Below are positions 14,110 through 20,371 of a DNA stretch of 29,344 nt, one piece after another. The stretch covers positions 1 to 29,344 of the forward strand of contig DATCGA010000044.1 in assembly GCA_036509215.1 (NCBI GenBank), written 5' to 3'. The first letter of the stretch is position 1; each line of letters begins with the position of its first letter. Under the pieces are notes generated by a model that was not told where the DNA came from, ran no database searches, and saw only the letters and a list, made by a program, of their open reading frames with translations. Origin of the DNA: Trebonia sp036509215 (GTDB lineage Bacteria > Actinomycetota > Actinomycetes > Streptosporangiales > Streptosporangiaceae). Both the position numbers and the translations under genes were made by a program.

Positions 14110-14835
14110 CCCACGAAGACCACGGCTACCATGCCGGGCACGACAGACACGGCGAGCAAGCCGCCGGCGACTCGCTCGGCGGCGGGCAAGCCCGCGGCCG
14201 CGGCGAGCACGCGCACAGCGGCGCGACCGGCGACGAGCAGGACTGCGGCCAGCAGGACCGGGGCAGGCAGGACCGCAGCGAGCAGGAACGGGGCAGGCAG
14301 GACGGCGGCGAGCAGGACGGCCGCTGTGACCAGCAGCAGGACCACCGCGAGCCGGGCCGGCGCGAGCCGGACCACGGCGAGCAGGAGCACCGCGAGCAAG
14401 ACGAGCACGGCCACGCCGCGCACGGTCTCGGCCGCGGCGACCAAGGTGACCACGGCCGCGACCAAGCTGAACACCGCGGCCACCCAGGCCGGGACGTCGG
14501 CCAAGGCGCTGACCTCGGCGCTGACCGCGATCAGCACCGCGACCAAGGCCCTGGAGACCGCGGTCGCGTCGCTGAACGACGCGGCCAAGGGGCTGTCGGC
14601 CAACTCGGCCACCAGGACCTCGACCACCAGGGCGAGGTCCGCGGGCACGGCTTCCAAGCCGGCCGCGTCGAGGGCGTCGGCAGCGAAGCCGACTGCCAGC
14701 GCGGCCGCGAAGTCCGCGGTGGCGACGGCGCCGAAGGCGGCGACGGCGACGAAGTCCTCGGCCACGCCGGCCAAGAAGGCGAAGGCCGCCAAGAGCTCCA
14801 AGGCGGACAAGCCCAAGAAGGCGGCCAAGGTCTGA
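14107..14835 (+). CDS. Histone H1-like Lys/Ala/Thr-rich DNA-binding protein
   Basis: The 242-aa protein starts at GTG 14107 behind a run of seven G. Composition is dominated by Ala, Thr, Ser, Arg and Lys. The N-terminal third is repetitive, of the form ASRTGAGRTAASRNGAGRT. A central segment of about 55 residues (VTTAATKLNTAATQAGTSAK to ETAVASLNDAAKGLS) has few basic residues and a heptad-like alanine/leucine pattern, so it may be a long helix or coiled coil. The C-terminus is an AKKAKAAKSSKADKPKKAAK tail like those of HupB and eukaryotic H1. It should bind DNA nonspecifically and condense the nucleoid. It lacks the HU fold. A hairpin with 21-bp arms follows the stop. The antisense frame is open but only encodes a low-complexity Ala/Val product. 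Confidence 0.8.
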   Translation: MPTKTTATMPGTTDTASKPPATRSAAGKPAAAASTRTAARPATSRTAASRTGAGRTAASRNGAGRTAASRTAAVTSSRTTASRAGASRTTASRSTASKTSTATPRTVSAAATKVTTAATKLNTAATQAGTSAKALTSALTAISTATKALETAVASLNDAAKGLSANSATRTSTTRARSAGTASKPAASRASAAKPTASAAAKSAVATAPKAATATKSSATPAKKAKAAKSSKADKPKKAAKV

Positions 14836-14874
14836 CCGGCTAGCGCTCAGGTCCGACCGGCTCGCCGATCGATC

Positions 14875-14928
14875 CCGCCCGCGCTCTTCCGCCCGCGCTA
14901 TGACGCCCGGGCGGAAGAGCGCGGGCGG
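14875..14928 (+). terminator. Long GC-rich hairpin between the histone-like and Ddn-like genes
   Basis: Perfect 21-bp arms at 14875-14895 and 14908-14928 (core GCGCTCTTCC / GGAAGAGCGC) surround a 12-base loop. It starts 40 bases after the histone-like stop and ends 20 bases before ATG 14949. No T-run follows, as is common for GC-rich actinobacterial terminators, so it may end or attenuate transcription. Confidence 0.8.
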
Positions 14929-14948
14929 TCGGGGTGTTGGATGTGAAC

Positions 14949-15383
14949 ATGGCTATCGACGGTAAGTACATGCCGAGCCCTTCGGCTTGGGTTCGCGATC
15001 AGGTGGAAGAGTACGAGGGCTCCGGCGGGACGGCGGGGACGACGCTGGGCGAGTCCGGGCTGCCCGTGGTGATCGTCACTAACAAGGGCGCCAAGACCGG
15101 CGCGGTGCGCAAGACGCCGCTGATGCGGGTGGAGCACGAGGGCGCCTACGCGGCCATCGGGTCCAAGGGCGGCGCGCCGCAGAACCCGGTCTGGGTCTAC
15201 AACCTCCGGGCCCACCCGCAGGTCGTGGTCCAGGACGGACCGGATACGTTCGAGCTGGCGGCGCGCGAGGTGACCGGGGCCGAGCGCGACGCGTGGTGGG
15301 ACCGTTCGGTCGCGGCCTACCCGCCGTACGCGGAGTACCAGACGAAGACCGATCGGCTGATCCCGGTCTTCGTGCTCGAGTAG
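14949..15383 (+). CDS. F420-binding nitroreductase-family (Ddn-like) oxidoreductase
   Basis: The 144-aa split-barrel protein has the Ddn/DUF385 signature: VTNKGAKTGAVRKTPLMRV, GAYAAIGSKGGAPQNPVWVY and NLRAHPQVVVQDG. The WVRDQVEEYEGSGGT segment near the N-terminus is also typical. Such enzymes use reduced deazaflavin F420 to reduce quinones or nitroaromatic compounds and usually sit at the membrane face. The start ATG 14949 follows TTGGAT; in-frame GTG 14943 and GTG 14934 are possible. It stands alone on the plus strand after a hairpin and converges with the MBL hydrolase, with a bidirectional terminator between them. A member of this family implies that the host makes F420. Confidence 0.92.
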   Translation: MAIDGKYMPSPSAWVRDQVEEYEGSGGTAGTTLGESGLPVVIVTNKGAKTGAVRKTPLMRVEHEGAYAAIGSKGGAPQNPVWVYNLRAHPQVVVQDGPDTFELAAREVTGAERDAWWDRSVAAYPPYAEYQTKTDRLIPVFVLE

Positions 15384-15395
15384 ACCGGCTGACAC

Positions 15396-15433
15396 AGGTG
15401 GCCCATCGCGTCTGGCGGCGCGGTGGGCCACTT
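15396..15433. terminator. Bidirectional terminator between convergent genes
   Basis: AGGTGGCCCATCGCG (15396-15410) pairs with CGCGGTGGGCCACTT (15419-15433), 15 pairs with two G-T wobbles, 8-base loop. It fills the 54 bases between the Ddn-like stop (15383) and the MBL stop (15438) and can serve both strands. Confidence 0.75.
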
Positions 15434-15437
15434 CTGA

Positions 15438-16196
15438 TTACCTGCGGGGGCGCCGCTCGAGGTGCCGGGCGTGCTCGGCGCGGAGCCAGTCGGCGCTGAG
15501 GCGTTCGTCGGCGACGTCGGCGCCCGCCTCGGTCGCGTCCAGGTAAGCGCGGTCGGCCGCGACCCGGCGGCGGAACTCGGCCTGGTCGCCGACGTGGCCG
15601 TGGCCGGGCACCACCCGACGCACGCCGGGCAGGCTCGCGAGGAGCTCAAGTCCCCGTCGGTAGCCGTCGAACGGGTCTGGCGCCGCCAGGTCGAGCAGCG
15701 GGATCTCGATGTCGGAGAGCATGTCCCCCGCGATCAGCACGCCTGCCTCGGGCAGCAGCACCGCGCCGTGCCCGGGCGCGTGCGCGTCATGCGCGTACAC
15801 GACCGCGCGCGGCCCGGCCCAGTCGATCTCGCGGCCGAGCAGCGGCTCGACGCGGGCGAACAACGTCAGGTCGTGGCCCGGGGCCTCCTCCCGCACGCCG
15901 CTGACGAGCCCGGACAGCTCCCTGGCGGCGACCGCGACCGCGCGCGGGGTCGCGTACCTCGGCGCCGAGCCGAACGCGGCCGACCAGAGCAGATGATCCC
16001 AGTGCGGGTGGGTGGACCAGCCCGCCACCGGGCGCAGGCCGCGCTCCGACAGCCAGCCCGCGAGCGCGGCCAGTTCGGCGACCGTCACCGCCGGGTCGAC
16101 GAGCAGGCAGCCGCCGTCGTCGCCGGCCACGACGGTCGTGGTCGTGGTGTAGAGGTCGGCCGTGGCAACGAAGACGCCGGCCGCTATCTCATCCAC
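15438..16196 (-). CDS. MBL-fold metallo-hydrolase
   Basis: The 252-aa protein has the metallo-beta-lactamase fold signature THPHWDH (HxHxDH, about residues 62-68), a third metal His in APGHGAVLL, the Asp in LIAGDMLSD and the final His in VPGHGHVGD. It therefore should bind two metal ions and hydrolyse an ester, thioester, phosphodiester or similar bond; the substrate cannot be told. Start GTG 16196 overlaps the upstream methyltransferase stop (TGA 16191-16189) by 8 bases, so the two are translationally coupled. The region before the HxHxDH motif has LLVDPAVTVAELAAL, usual for the family. It ends at a shared terminator. Confidence 0.9.
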   Translation of the reverse strand: MDEIAAGVFVATADLYTTTTTVVAGDDGGCLLVDPAVTVAELAALAGWLSERGLRPVAGWSTHPHWDHLLWSAAFGSAPRYATPRAVAVAARELSGLVSGVREEAPGHDLTLFARVEPLLGREIDWAGPRAVVYAHDAHAPGHGAVLLPEAGVLIAGDMLSDIEIPLLDLAAPDPFDGYRRGLELLASLPGVRRVVPGHGHVGDQAEFRRRVAADRAYLDATEAGADVADERLSADWLRAEHARHLERRPRR

Positions 16197-16950
16197 GCGG
16201 CCGGCCGGGGTACGGCTTCACCCCGACGCCGTGCAGCACCTCACCGCGACGGCCGATGCCCGGCGGCAGCAGGTCGAGTCCGCCGAAGAAGGCCGCCAGG
16301 TCGGACTCGGTCGCCCCGGCCGGCCAGACCGAGTCGGGCAGCCGCCCGGCATCGCCCGCGCCTAGCGTCGCGACCAGGTAGCTGCCCGGCGCGAGGGCCT
16401 TAACCAGGACGCCGACGACGGACCGGGCGGTGCCGGGCTCAAGCGCCTGAAGGATCAGCGCTAGGACCAGGCAGACCGGGCGGGAGAAGTCGATGAAGCC
16501 GAGGGACTCCGGCGCGGGAGGCGTGGCACGGGAGGCGGTGGCGGAAGCGGGCCGGTACGAGAGAGCGGCGAGAATGGACTCCGGCTCAGTCAGGTCGCCG
16601 GCTTGGTAGCGTGCGCCAGCGGGGACGAGGTCAGTGCCGTGGGTGACGACCGCCGGGTCGCGGTCGATGTAGACCACGCGGGCCGCGGGCAGCAGCGCCC
16701 GCGCGGTGGCGTGCACGGACGGCCGGGTCGGCAGGCCCGCCCCGACGTCGAGGTACTGGTCCACGCCGTGGCCGGCGATGCGGGTGACGGCCTCCGCCAC
16801 CTGCGTTCTTGACGCGGCCAGGTTCTCCTGGAGCTGCGGGTAGAGTGCGGTCAGCCGACCGGCCAGGGCCCGGTCGGCGGCGAAGCTGGCTCCGCCGCCG
16901 AGCAGGTGATCGTAGGCGCGGGCGACGCTCGGGGTTCGGGTGTCGAGCAC
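16189..16950 (-). CDS. SAM-dependent methyltransferase, DUF574 family
   Basis: The 253-aa protein starts at GTG 16950 with the hallmark N-terminus of the actinobacterial S-adenosyl methyltransferase family PF04672: PSVARAYDHLLGGGASFAAD, then YLDVGAGLPTRPSVH (motif I), VVYIDRDPAVVTHG (motif II) and ARYQAGDLTEPESIL. PVCLVLALILQALEP and the loop after it fit motifs IV-V. Substrates of the family are not known; many members sit near regulators or secondary metabolism genes in actinomycetes. It begins 16 bases after the first DUF4232 gene stop and overlaps the MBL gene by 8 bases. A run at about residues 132-145 (SYRPASATASRATPPAP) looks like a less ordered insertion. Confidence 0.92.
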   Translation of the reverse strand: MLDTRTPSVARAYDHLLGGGASFAADRALAGRLTALYPQLQENLAASRTQVAEAVTRIAGHGVDQYLDVGAGLPTRPSVHATARALLPAARVVYIDRDPAVVTHGTDLVPAGARYQAGDLTEPESILAALSYRPASATASRATPPAPESLGFIDFSRPVCLVLALILQALEPGTARSVVGVLVKALAPGSYLVATLGAGDAGRLPDSVWPAGATESDLAAFFGGLDLLPPGIGRRGEVLHGVGVKPYPGRPRG

Positions 16951-16966
16951 GCCGGCAGCTTACTGC

Positions 16967-17521
16967 CTAGACGGCGTGGCCGACCCCCGGCTGGATGGCG
17001 GTCACGTACAGGTACTGGTACAGCGGCTTGGTCGACTGGCAGGCCTGCAGGCTGAAGAACCCGAACGCGGCCGACGTGCGGCCCGGCGGGAAGACCTTGA
17101 TCAGGCTCGCGGTGGCCGGCTGACACCCCGAGGCGGTGAAGTTGCCGACCTCGACCCAGGACAGGACGGCGTGCGCGGAGCCGCCCGCCGGGATGGTCAC
17201 GGTCGCGGCCGTGTCCTGCGGGACCCGCGCGGCCGCGCGGCCGAGCTGCTTCCCGTTGGCGGTGGTGGCGGAGACGCCCGGGTACCCGCGCAGCGTGCAG
17301 GCGCGGCTGCCGGTGTTGGTGAAGTCGAGCGGGTAGAAGATCGTTCCAGCGGCGCCGCTGCCCTGGCTGACGTCCACCCAGACCGCGAGGCTGGCGGTCG
17401 AGCACGTGGGGACGGCGGCGGGGGCGGCCGAGGCGGCCGACGTCGCCCAGACCGCCCCGCCCAGGCCGAGGGTCAGCGCGGTGGCGGTGGCGACGAGCGT
17501 GCGCCTGATGCTCTTGAACAT
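16967..17521 (-). CDS. Secreted DUF4232 protein, paralogue A
   Basis: The 184-aa product starts at ATG 17521 with AGGAGG five bases upstream. It has a basic n-region and Ala/Leu-rich signal peptide (MFKSIRRTLVATATALTLGL) with a likely cleavage after ASA. The mature part carries LAVWVDVSQGSGAAGTIFYP, LDFTNTGSRACTLRGYPGVS, VTIPAGGSAHAVLSWVEVGN and ASLIKVFPPGRT, the DUF4232 beta-sandwich pattern, and four Cys in the order CST/ACTL/SGCQP/QAC that could form two disulfides. Function is unknown; DUF4232 proteins are exported actinobacterial proteins. Its paralogue lies 68 bases upstream with a hairpin between, and the DUF574-type gene begins 16 bases downstream, so this may be one operon. Confidence 0.9.
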   Translation of the reverse strand: MFKSIRRTLVATATALTLGLGGAVWATSAASAAPAAVPTCSTASLAVWVDVSQGSGAAGTIFYPLDFTNTGSRACTLRGYPGVSATTANGKQLGRAAARVPQDTAATVTIPAGGSAHAVLSWVEVGNFTASGCQPATASLIKVFPPGRTSAAFGFFSLQACQSTKPLYQYLYVTAIQPGVGHAV

Positions 17522-17538
17522 GCGTCCTCCTGGAAAGG

Positions 17539-17573
17539 GCCGCCCGGCGGCGCGAACGGCGACGCCGGGCGGC
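17539..17573 (-). terminator. Hairpin between the two DUF4232 genes
   Basis: GCCGCCCGGCG (17539-17549) pairs perfectly with CGCCGGGCGGC (17563-17573) around 13 bases. Read on the minus strand it lies just after the stop of paralogue B (17590) and before the AGGAGG of paralogue A. No T-run follows, so it may attenuate rather than stop transcription, giving the first gene higher expression. Confidence 0.65.
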
Positions 17574-17589
17574 GGTGACGGCCGGAGCG

Positions 17590-18144
17590 CTAGATGTTGG
17601 TCCCTGGCTGGATGTTGGCGACCCGCAGGTACACGTGGCTCCCGCCGACCGTGCACGCGGGGAGGGAGAAGAACCCGAGGTCGGCGGTGTGCTGGTTCGG
17701 CGCGTAGACCTTGATCAGGCTCGCGTTGGTCGGCTTGCAGCCGGAGGTCTGCACCTCGGCGTTGCCGTACGCGAGCAGCGCGTGCGCGGTCCCCCCGGCC
17801 GCGATGTTCACCCAGGCGGGGGTGTAGTAGTGCAGCCGCTGGGCGGCGTCGCCGAGCTGGTGCCCGTTGGCGTTGGTGGCCGAGATGCCGGGCCACCCCC
17901 AGGTGCGGCAGGTGTGGTTGCTGGTGTTGGTGAACTCCAGCGGGTAGTAGAAGGTTCCGGCCGCGCCCTGCCCGGCGCCGTAGTTCACCCAGACCGCGAG
18001 GTTGCCCGCAGTGCAGACCGGTAGCAGGGTGGAGTGCGCGGCGGGCGCGGCCGAGGCGGACGAGGCGGCCACGACGGCGGACCCGGTGCCGAGCGCAAGC
18101 GCGGCGGCGACTGCCGCGGCGGCGCGGCGAATTGTCGTTCTCAT
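17590..18144 (-). CDS. Secreted DUF4232 protein, paralogue B
   Basis: The 184-aa product is the same length as paralogue A and aligns with it throughout: LAVWVNYGAGQGAAGTFYYP, LEFTNTSNHTCRTWGWPGIS, WVNIAAGGTAHALLAYGNAE and NASLIKVYAPNQHTADLGFF. The four Cys are in equivalent places. It has a signal peptide of Ala-rich type (RRAAAAVAAALALGTGSAVV) ending SASAAPA. ATG 18144 is preferred over the upstream GTG 18153 because GGGAG lies 8 bases before it and is too close to GTG. The mature protein has more aromatic residues than paralogue A (HYYT, WGW), so the two may bind different partners. It is the first gene of the unit, divergent from the methyltransferase at 18338. Confidence 0.9.
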   Translation of the reverse strand: MRTTIRRAAAAVAAALALGTGSAVVAASSASAAPAAHSTLLPVCTAGNLAVWVNYGAGQGAAGTFYYPLEFTNTSNHTCRTWGWPGISATNANGHQLGDAAQRLHYYTPAWVNIAAGGTAHALLAYGNAEVQTSGCKPTNASLIKVYAPNQHTADLGFFSLPACTVGGSHVYLRVANIQPGTNI

Positions 18145-18337
18145 TGATCTCACTCCCGATTTGGTTAAGCGGGCTCGCCGGATGGCATTCCCCCGGTCGA
18201 CGTCCCTCTAGAAAGTAAGACGCAACAATGACATAAACGGTTGTGAAAAAGCGCCGCGGACTAATAGGCGGTGCTATCGGTGAACGGTTTGCCGTCCATT
18301 TGCTGTGTATTATCCCGGGGCGGATAGGGTGGATGGC

Positions 18338-19117
18338 ATGGATACGGATGAATGGACACGACGGGGGTCGTCGTTCGGCGCGGTCGCGGCGGCCTACGCC
18401 GAGCACCGGCCCGACTACCCGGCCGACGCGGTGGCCTGGTGCGTCGCGCCGGCCGGGCGCCCGGTGGCAAGGCTGCGGGTGCTCGACCTCGGGGCCGGCA
18501 CCGGCAAGCTGACGGCGCTGCTGGCGGAGCTGGGGGCGGACGTGACCGCGGTCGAGCCGGACCAGGCGATGCTGGCCGAGCTGCGGCGGCGGCTGCCGTC
18601 GGTGCGGGCGCTGCACGGCCCGGCCGAGGCGATCCCGCTGGCCGACGACTCGGTCGACGCGGTGCTGTGCGCGCAGTCGATGCACTGGTTCGACATGGCG
18701 CGGGCGCAGCCCGAGATCGCCCGGGTGCTCGCCCCCGGCGGCGCGCTCGGCGCCCTCTGGAACAGCGACGACGACCGGGTGGAGTGGGTCGCCGGGCTGC
18801 GGGACGCGGCCCGGGGGGCGGGCTCGCCGGTGCGCTCGGAGCGGGAGCGGGACGCCACCGCGTTCGGCGCCGAGCAGTTCGGGAACGAGCTGTTCACCCC
18901 GACCGACCGGGCCGAGTTCGCGAACCCGCAGCCGCGGACGATCGACTCGCTGATCGACGACCTGCGGACCCACTCGGCGGTGCTGATCATGGACCCGGCC
19001 GCGCGCGAGCGGGTCCTCGGCCGGATCCGCGGCTACCTGGCGTCGCGTCCGGAGACCGTCGGCGGGGCGTTCCAGCTCCCGATGGTCACCTCGGCGCTCC
19101 GCTCGGTTCGCCGCTGA
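18338..19117 (+). CDS. Class I SAM-dependent methyltransferase (methyltransferase type 11)
   Basis: The 259-aa protein has motif I VLDLGAGTGKL (about 48-58), DVTAVEPDQAMLAEL (motif II with the acidic ribose-binding residue), PAEAIPLADDSVDAV and VLCAQSMHWFDMARA, followed by ARVLAPGGALGALWN (post-motif). This pattern with SSFGAVAAAYAEHRPDYPA at the start is that of the ubiE/trans-aconitate-like type 11 methyltransferases common in actinomycetes. The substrate is unknown. Start ATG 18338 follows GGTGG; an ATG at 18333 is out of frame. The C-terminal 90 residues (PRTIDSLIDDLRTHSAVL onward) are the usual helical part. It is transcribed away from the DUF4232 pair. Confidence 0.9.
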   Translation: MDTDEWTRRGSSFGAVAAAYAEHRPDYPADAVAWCVAPAGRPVARLRVLDLGAGTGKLTALLAELGADVTAVEPDQAMLAELRRRLPSVRALHGPAEAIPLADDSVDAVLCAQSMHWFDMARAQPEIARVLAPGGALGALWNSDDDRVEWVAGLRDAARGAGSPVRSERERDATAFGAEQFGNELFTPTDRAEFANPQPRTIDSLIDDLRTHSAVLIMDPAARERVLGRIRGYLASRPETVGGAFQLPMVTSALRSVRR

Positions 19118-19139
19118 CCACCCGGTCCGCCGAAGGCTA

Positions 19140-19145
19140 TAGAGT
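19140..19145 (+). promoter_or_regulatory. Candidate -10 box for leaderless transcription
   Basis: TAGAGT (TANNNT form) lies so that transcription starting 7 bases after it would begin at 19152, the GTG of the next gene. No ribosome binding site precedes that GTG, consistent with a leaderless mRNA. A -35 box is not clear. Confidence 0.35.
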
Positions 19146-19151
19146 CCAGAC

Positions 19152-19427
19152 GTGGCTACCGAGACCGAACTTGAGGCGCTGTCGTCCCGCGAACTGCACG
19201 ACAAGGCCGTGCACCGGGCACTCACCCATGCCGACGTGGGCTTCCTGTGGGAGCTGCTGCGGGCGATACCGGCGGCGGAGGCGCTCGAGGGCGACCAGGT
19301 CGAATCCGAGTGGGACGCGGTGAAGGTTTCGGGGCTGCTCGGCGACGCGATCGACTCGGGCGACGGGGCGGTCGCGGACGCGCTCCGGCCGCTCTACATC
19401 GACTACCTGGTCAAGCACTCCAAGTAG
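19152..19427 (+). CDS. Small acidic protein, hypothetical
   Basis: The 91-aa product begins GTG 19152 with ATETELEALSSRELHDKAVH and ends LRPLYIDYLVKHSK. It is acidic, soluble and predicted to be all helical, with no signal or membrane segment. The regular codon use (GC at third positions) and the even spread of hydrophobic residues support a real gene. I do not recognise a named domain; it looks like a conserved actinobacterial hypothetical. It follows the methyltransferase by 34 bases in the same direction but probably has its own start (leaderless), and it converges with the yceI-like gene. Confidence 0.75.
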   Translation: MATETELEALSSRELHDKAVHRALTHADVGFLWELLRAIPAAEALEGDQVESEWDAVKVSGLLGDAIDSGDGAVADALRPLYIDYLVKHSK

Positions 19428-19503
19428 TCAGGGATCAGCCAGCGGGCCGGGCGCAGACACGGTCCGTTCGACACACTGATTTTGGCTTGTGCTGGTCGAA
19501 AAA

Positions 19504-19545
19504 CGCGAGCGCGGCGCGACCCGCAGGGGCCGCGCCGCGCTCGCG
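19504..19545 (-). terminator. Rho-independent terminator of the YceI-like gene
   Basis: CGCGAGCGCGGCGCG (19504-19518) and CGCGCCGCGCTCGCG (19531-19545) form a perfect 15-bp stem with a 12-base loop. On the minus strand the stem is followed directly by TTTTT, the clearest intrinsic terminator in the window. It begins 23 bases after the stop at 19569. Confidence 0.92.
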
Positions 19546-19568
19546 GTCTGACGACCGAGCCTGCGCCC

Positions 19569-20132
19569 TTAGGCCTGCAGGATGCCCTCGATCTCCAGGT
19601 TGATGGTGACCTTCTCCGACACGGCCACGCCGCCGGGGACGCCGGGGATCGGGCCGTTGAAGTTGACGCCGAACTCGGACCGGTTGATCTCCGTGGTGGC
19701 GGAGAAGCCGACCCGGGTGCCGCCGTAGGCGTCCGGGCCGAAGCCGCTGACCTCGAGCTTGAACGTGACCGGCTTGGTCACGCCCTTGAGCGTGAGGTCG
19801 CCGTCAAGCAGGAAGTCGCCGCCGTCCTGGCGGACGCCGGTCGAGGCGAACGTCATGTTCGGGTGCTTCTCAACCTCGAAGAAGTCGGCGCTGCGGATGT
19901 GCGCGTCGCGCTGCTCCTGGCCGGTGTTGATCGAGGTGAGGTCAACCGTGGCGGTGACGGTCGAGTCAAGCGGGGTTGCCCCGGTGACGATGGTCCCCTC
20001 GAACGTGTCGAAGCGGCCGCGCACCTTGCTGACCATCATGTGCCGAACGGTAAACGAGACCTCGGAGTGAACCGGGTCGATCGCCCACGTGCCGGCGACG
20101 TAGCCGGGGATCTCCACAGCAGTCGAGCTCAT
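19569..20132 (-). CDS. YceI family protein
   Basis: The 187-aa protein has the full YceI lipocalin-like pattern: GTWAIDPVHSEVSFTVRHMM near the N-terminus, VRGRFDTFEGTIV, RDAHIRSADFFEVEKHPNMT, FLLDGDLTLKGVTKPVTF and INRSEFGVNFN. Family members bind long polyisoprenoids or fatty amides in a beta-barrel. There is no signal peptide, so this copy probably works in the cytoplasm, as is usual in actinobacteria. The start ATG 20132 has GGAGG six bases upstream. It is a single-gene unit: hairpins flank it on both sides. It could support isoprenoid quinone metabolism or acid/oxidative stress response, but the sequence gives no direct proof. Confidence 0.94.
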   Translation of the reverse strand: MSSTAVEIPGYVAGTWAIDPVHSEVSFTVRHMMVSKVRGRFDTFEGTIVTGATPLDSTVTATVDLTSINTGQEQRDAHIRSADFFEVEKHPNMTFASTGVRQDGGDFLLDGDLTLKGVTKPVTFKLEVSGFGPDAYGGTRVGFSATTEINRSEFGVNFNGPIPGVPGGVAVSEKVTINLEIEGILQA

Positions 20133-20301
20133 TGAGCCTCCAGGAATGATTGTGCAACTGCGACGCTGAAGTGCGTTACGTAGTAAGACTATCCCAAAAC
20201 TTGTTGATGCGTCATGCAAATCGGTGAGGGCCTGCTCACACACCCACTGACCCCACCCTAACGCCGGGCCGGGCCGGCCGGCCAGCGGCCCCGGACAGGG
20301 C

Positions 20302-20335
20302 GAACGGACCCGGCCGTCGGCGGCCGGGTCCGTTC
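20302..20335 (-). terminator. Terminator hairpin after the importer operon
   Basis: GAACGGACCCGGCCG (20302-20316) and CGGCCGGGTCCGTTC (20321-20335) form a perfect 15-bp stem with the loop TCGG. Read on the minus strand it begins 36 bases after the stop of the fused ATPase gene. There is no T-run on that strand. Confidence 0.8.
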
Positions 20336-20371
20336 TTGTGCTCGGTTGGGTTACGCTCCCGATTCGTCCCG

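Noticed and set aside
13902..14828. 308-aa Ala/Val/Leu-rich frame antisense to the histone-like gene
   Set aside because: It looks like a membrane protein, but is the complement of Lys/Ala/Thr-rich codons; the plus frame has a G-rich ribosome site and an H1-like tail.
16967..19225. 752-aa minus-strand frame joining the antisense of the methyltransferase to a DUF4232 gene
   Set aside because: Only its last 184 residues are real, and AGGAGG just before ATG 17521 gives the true start.
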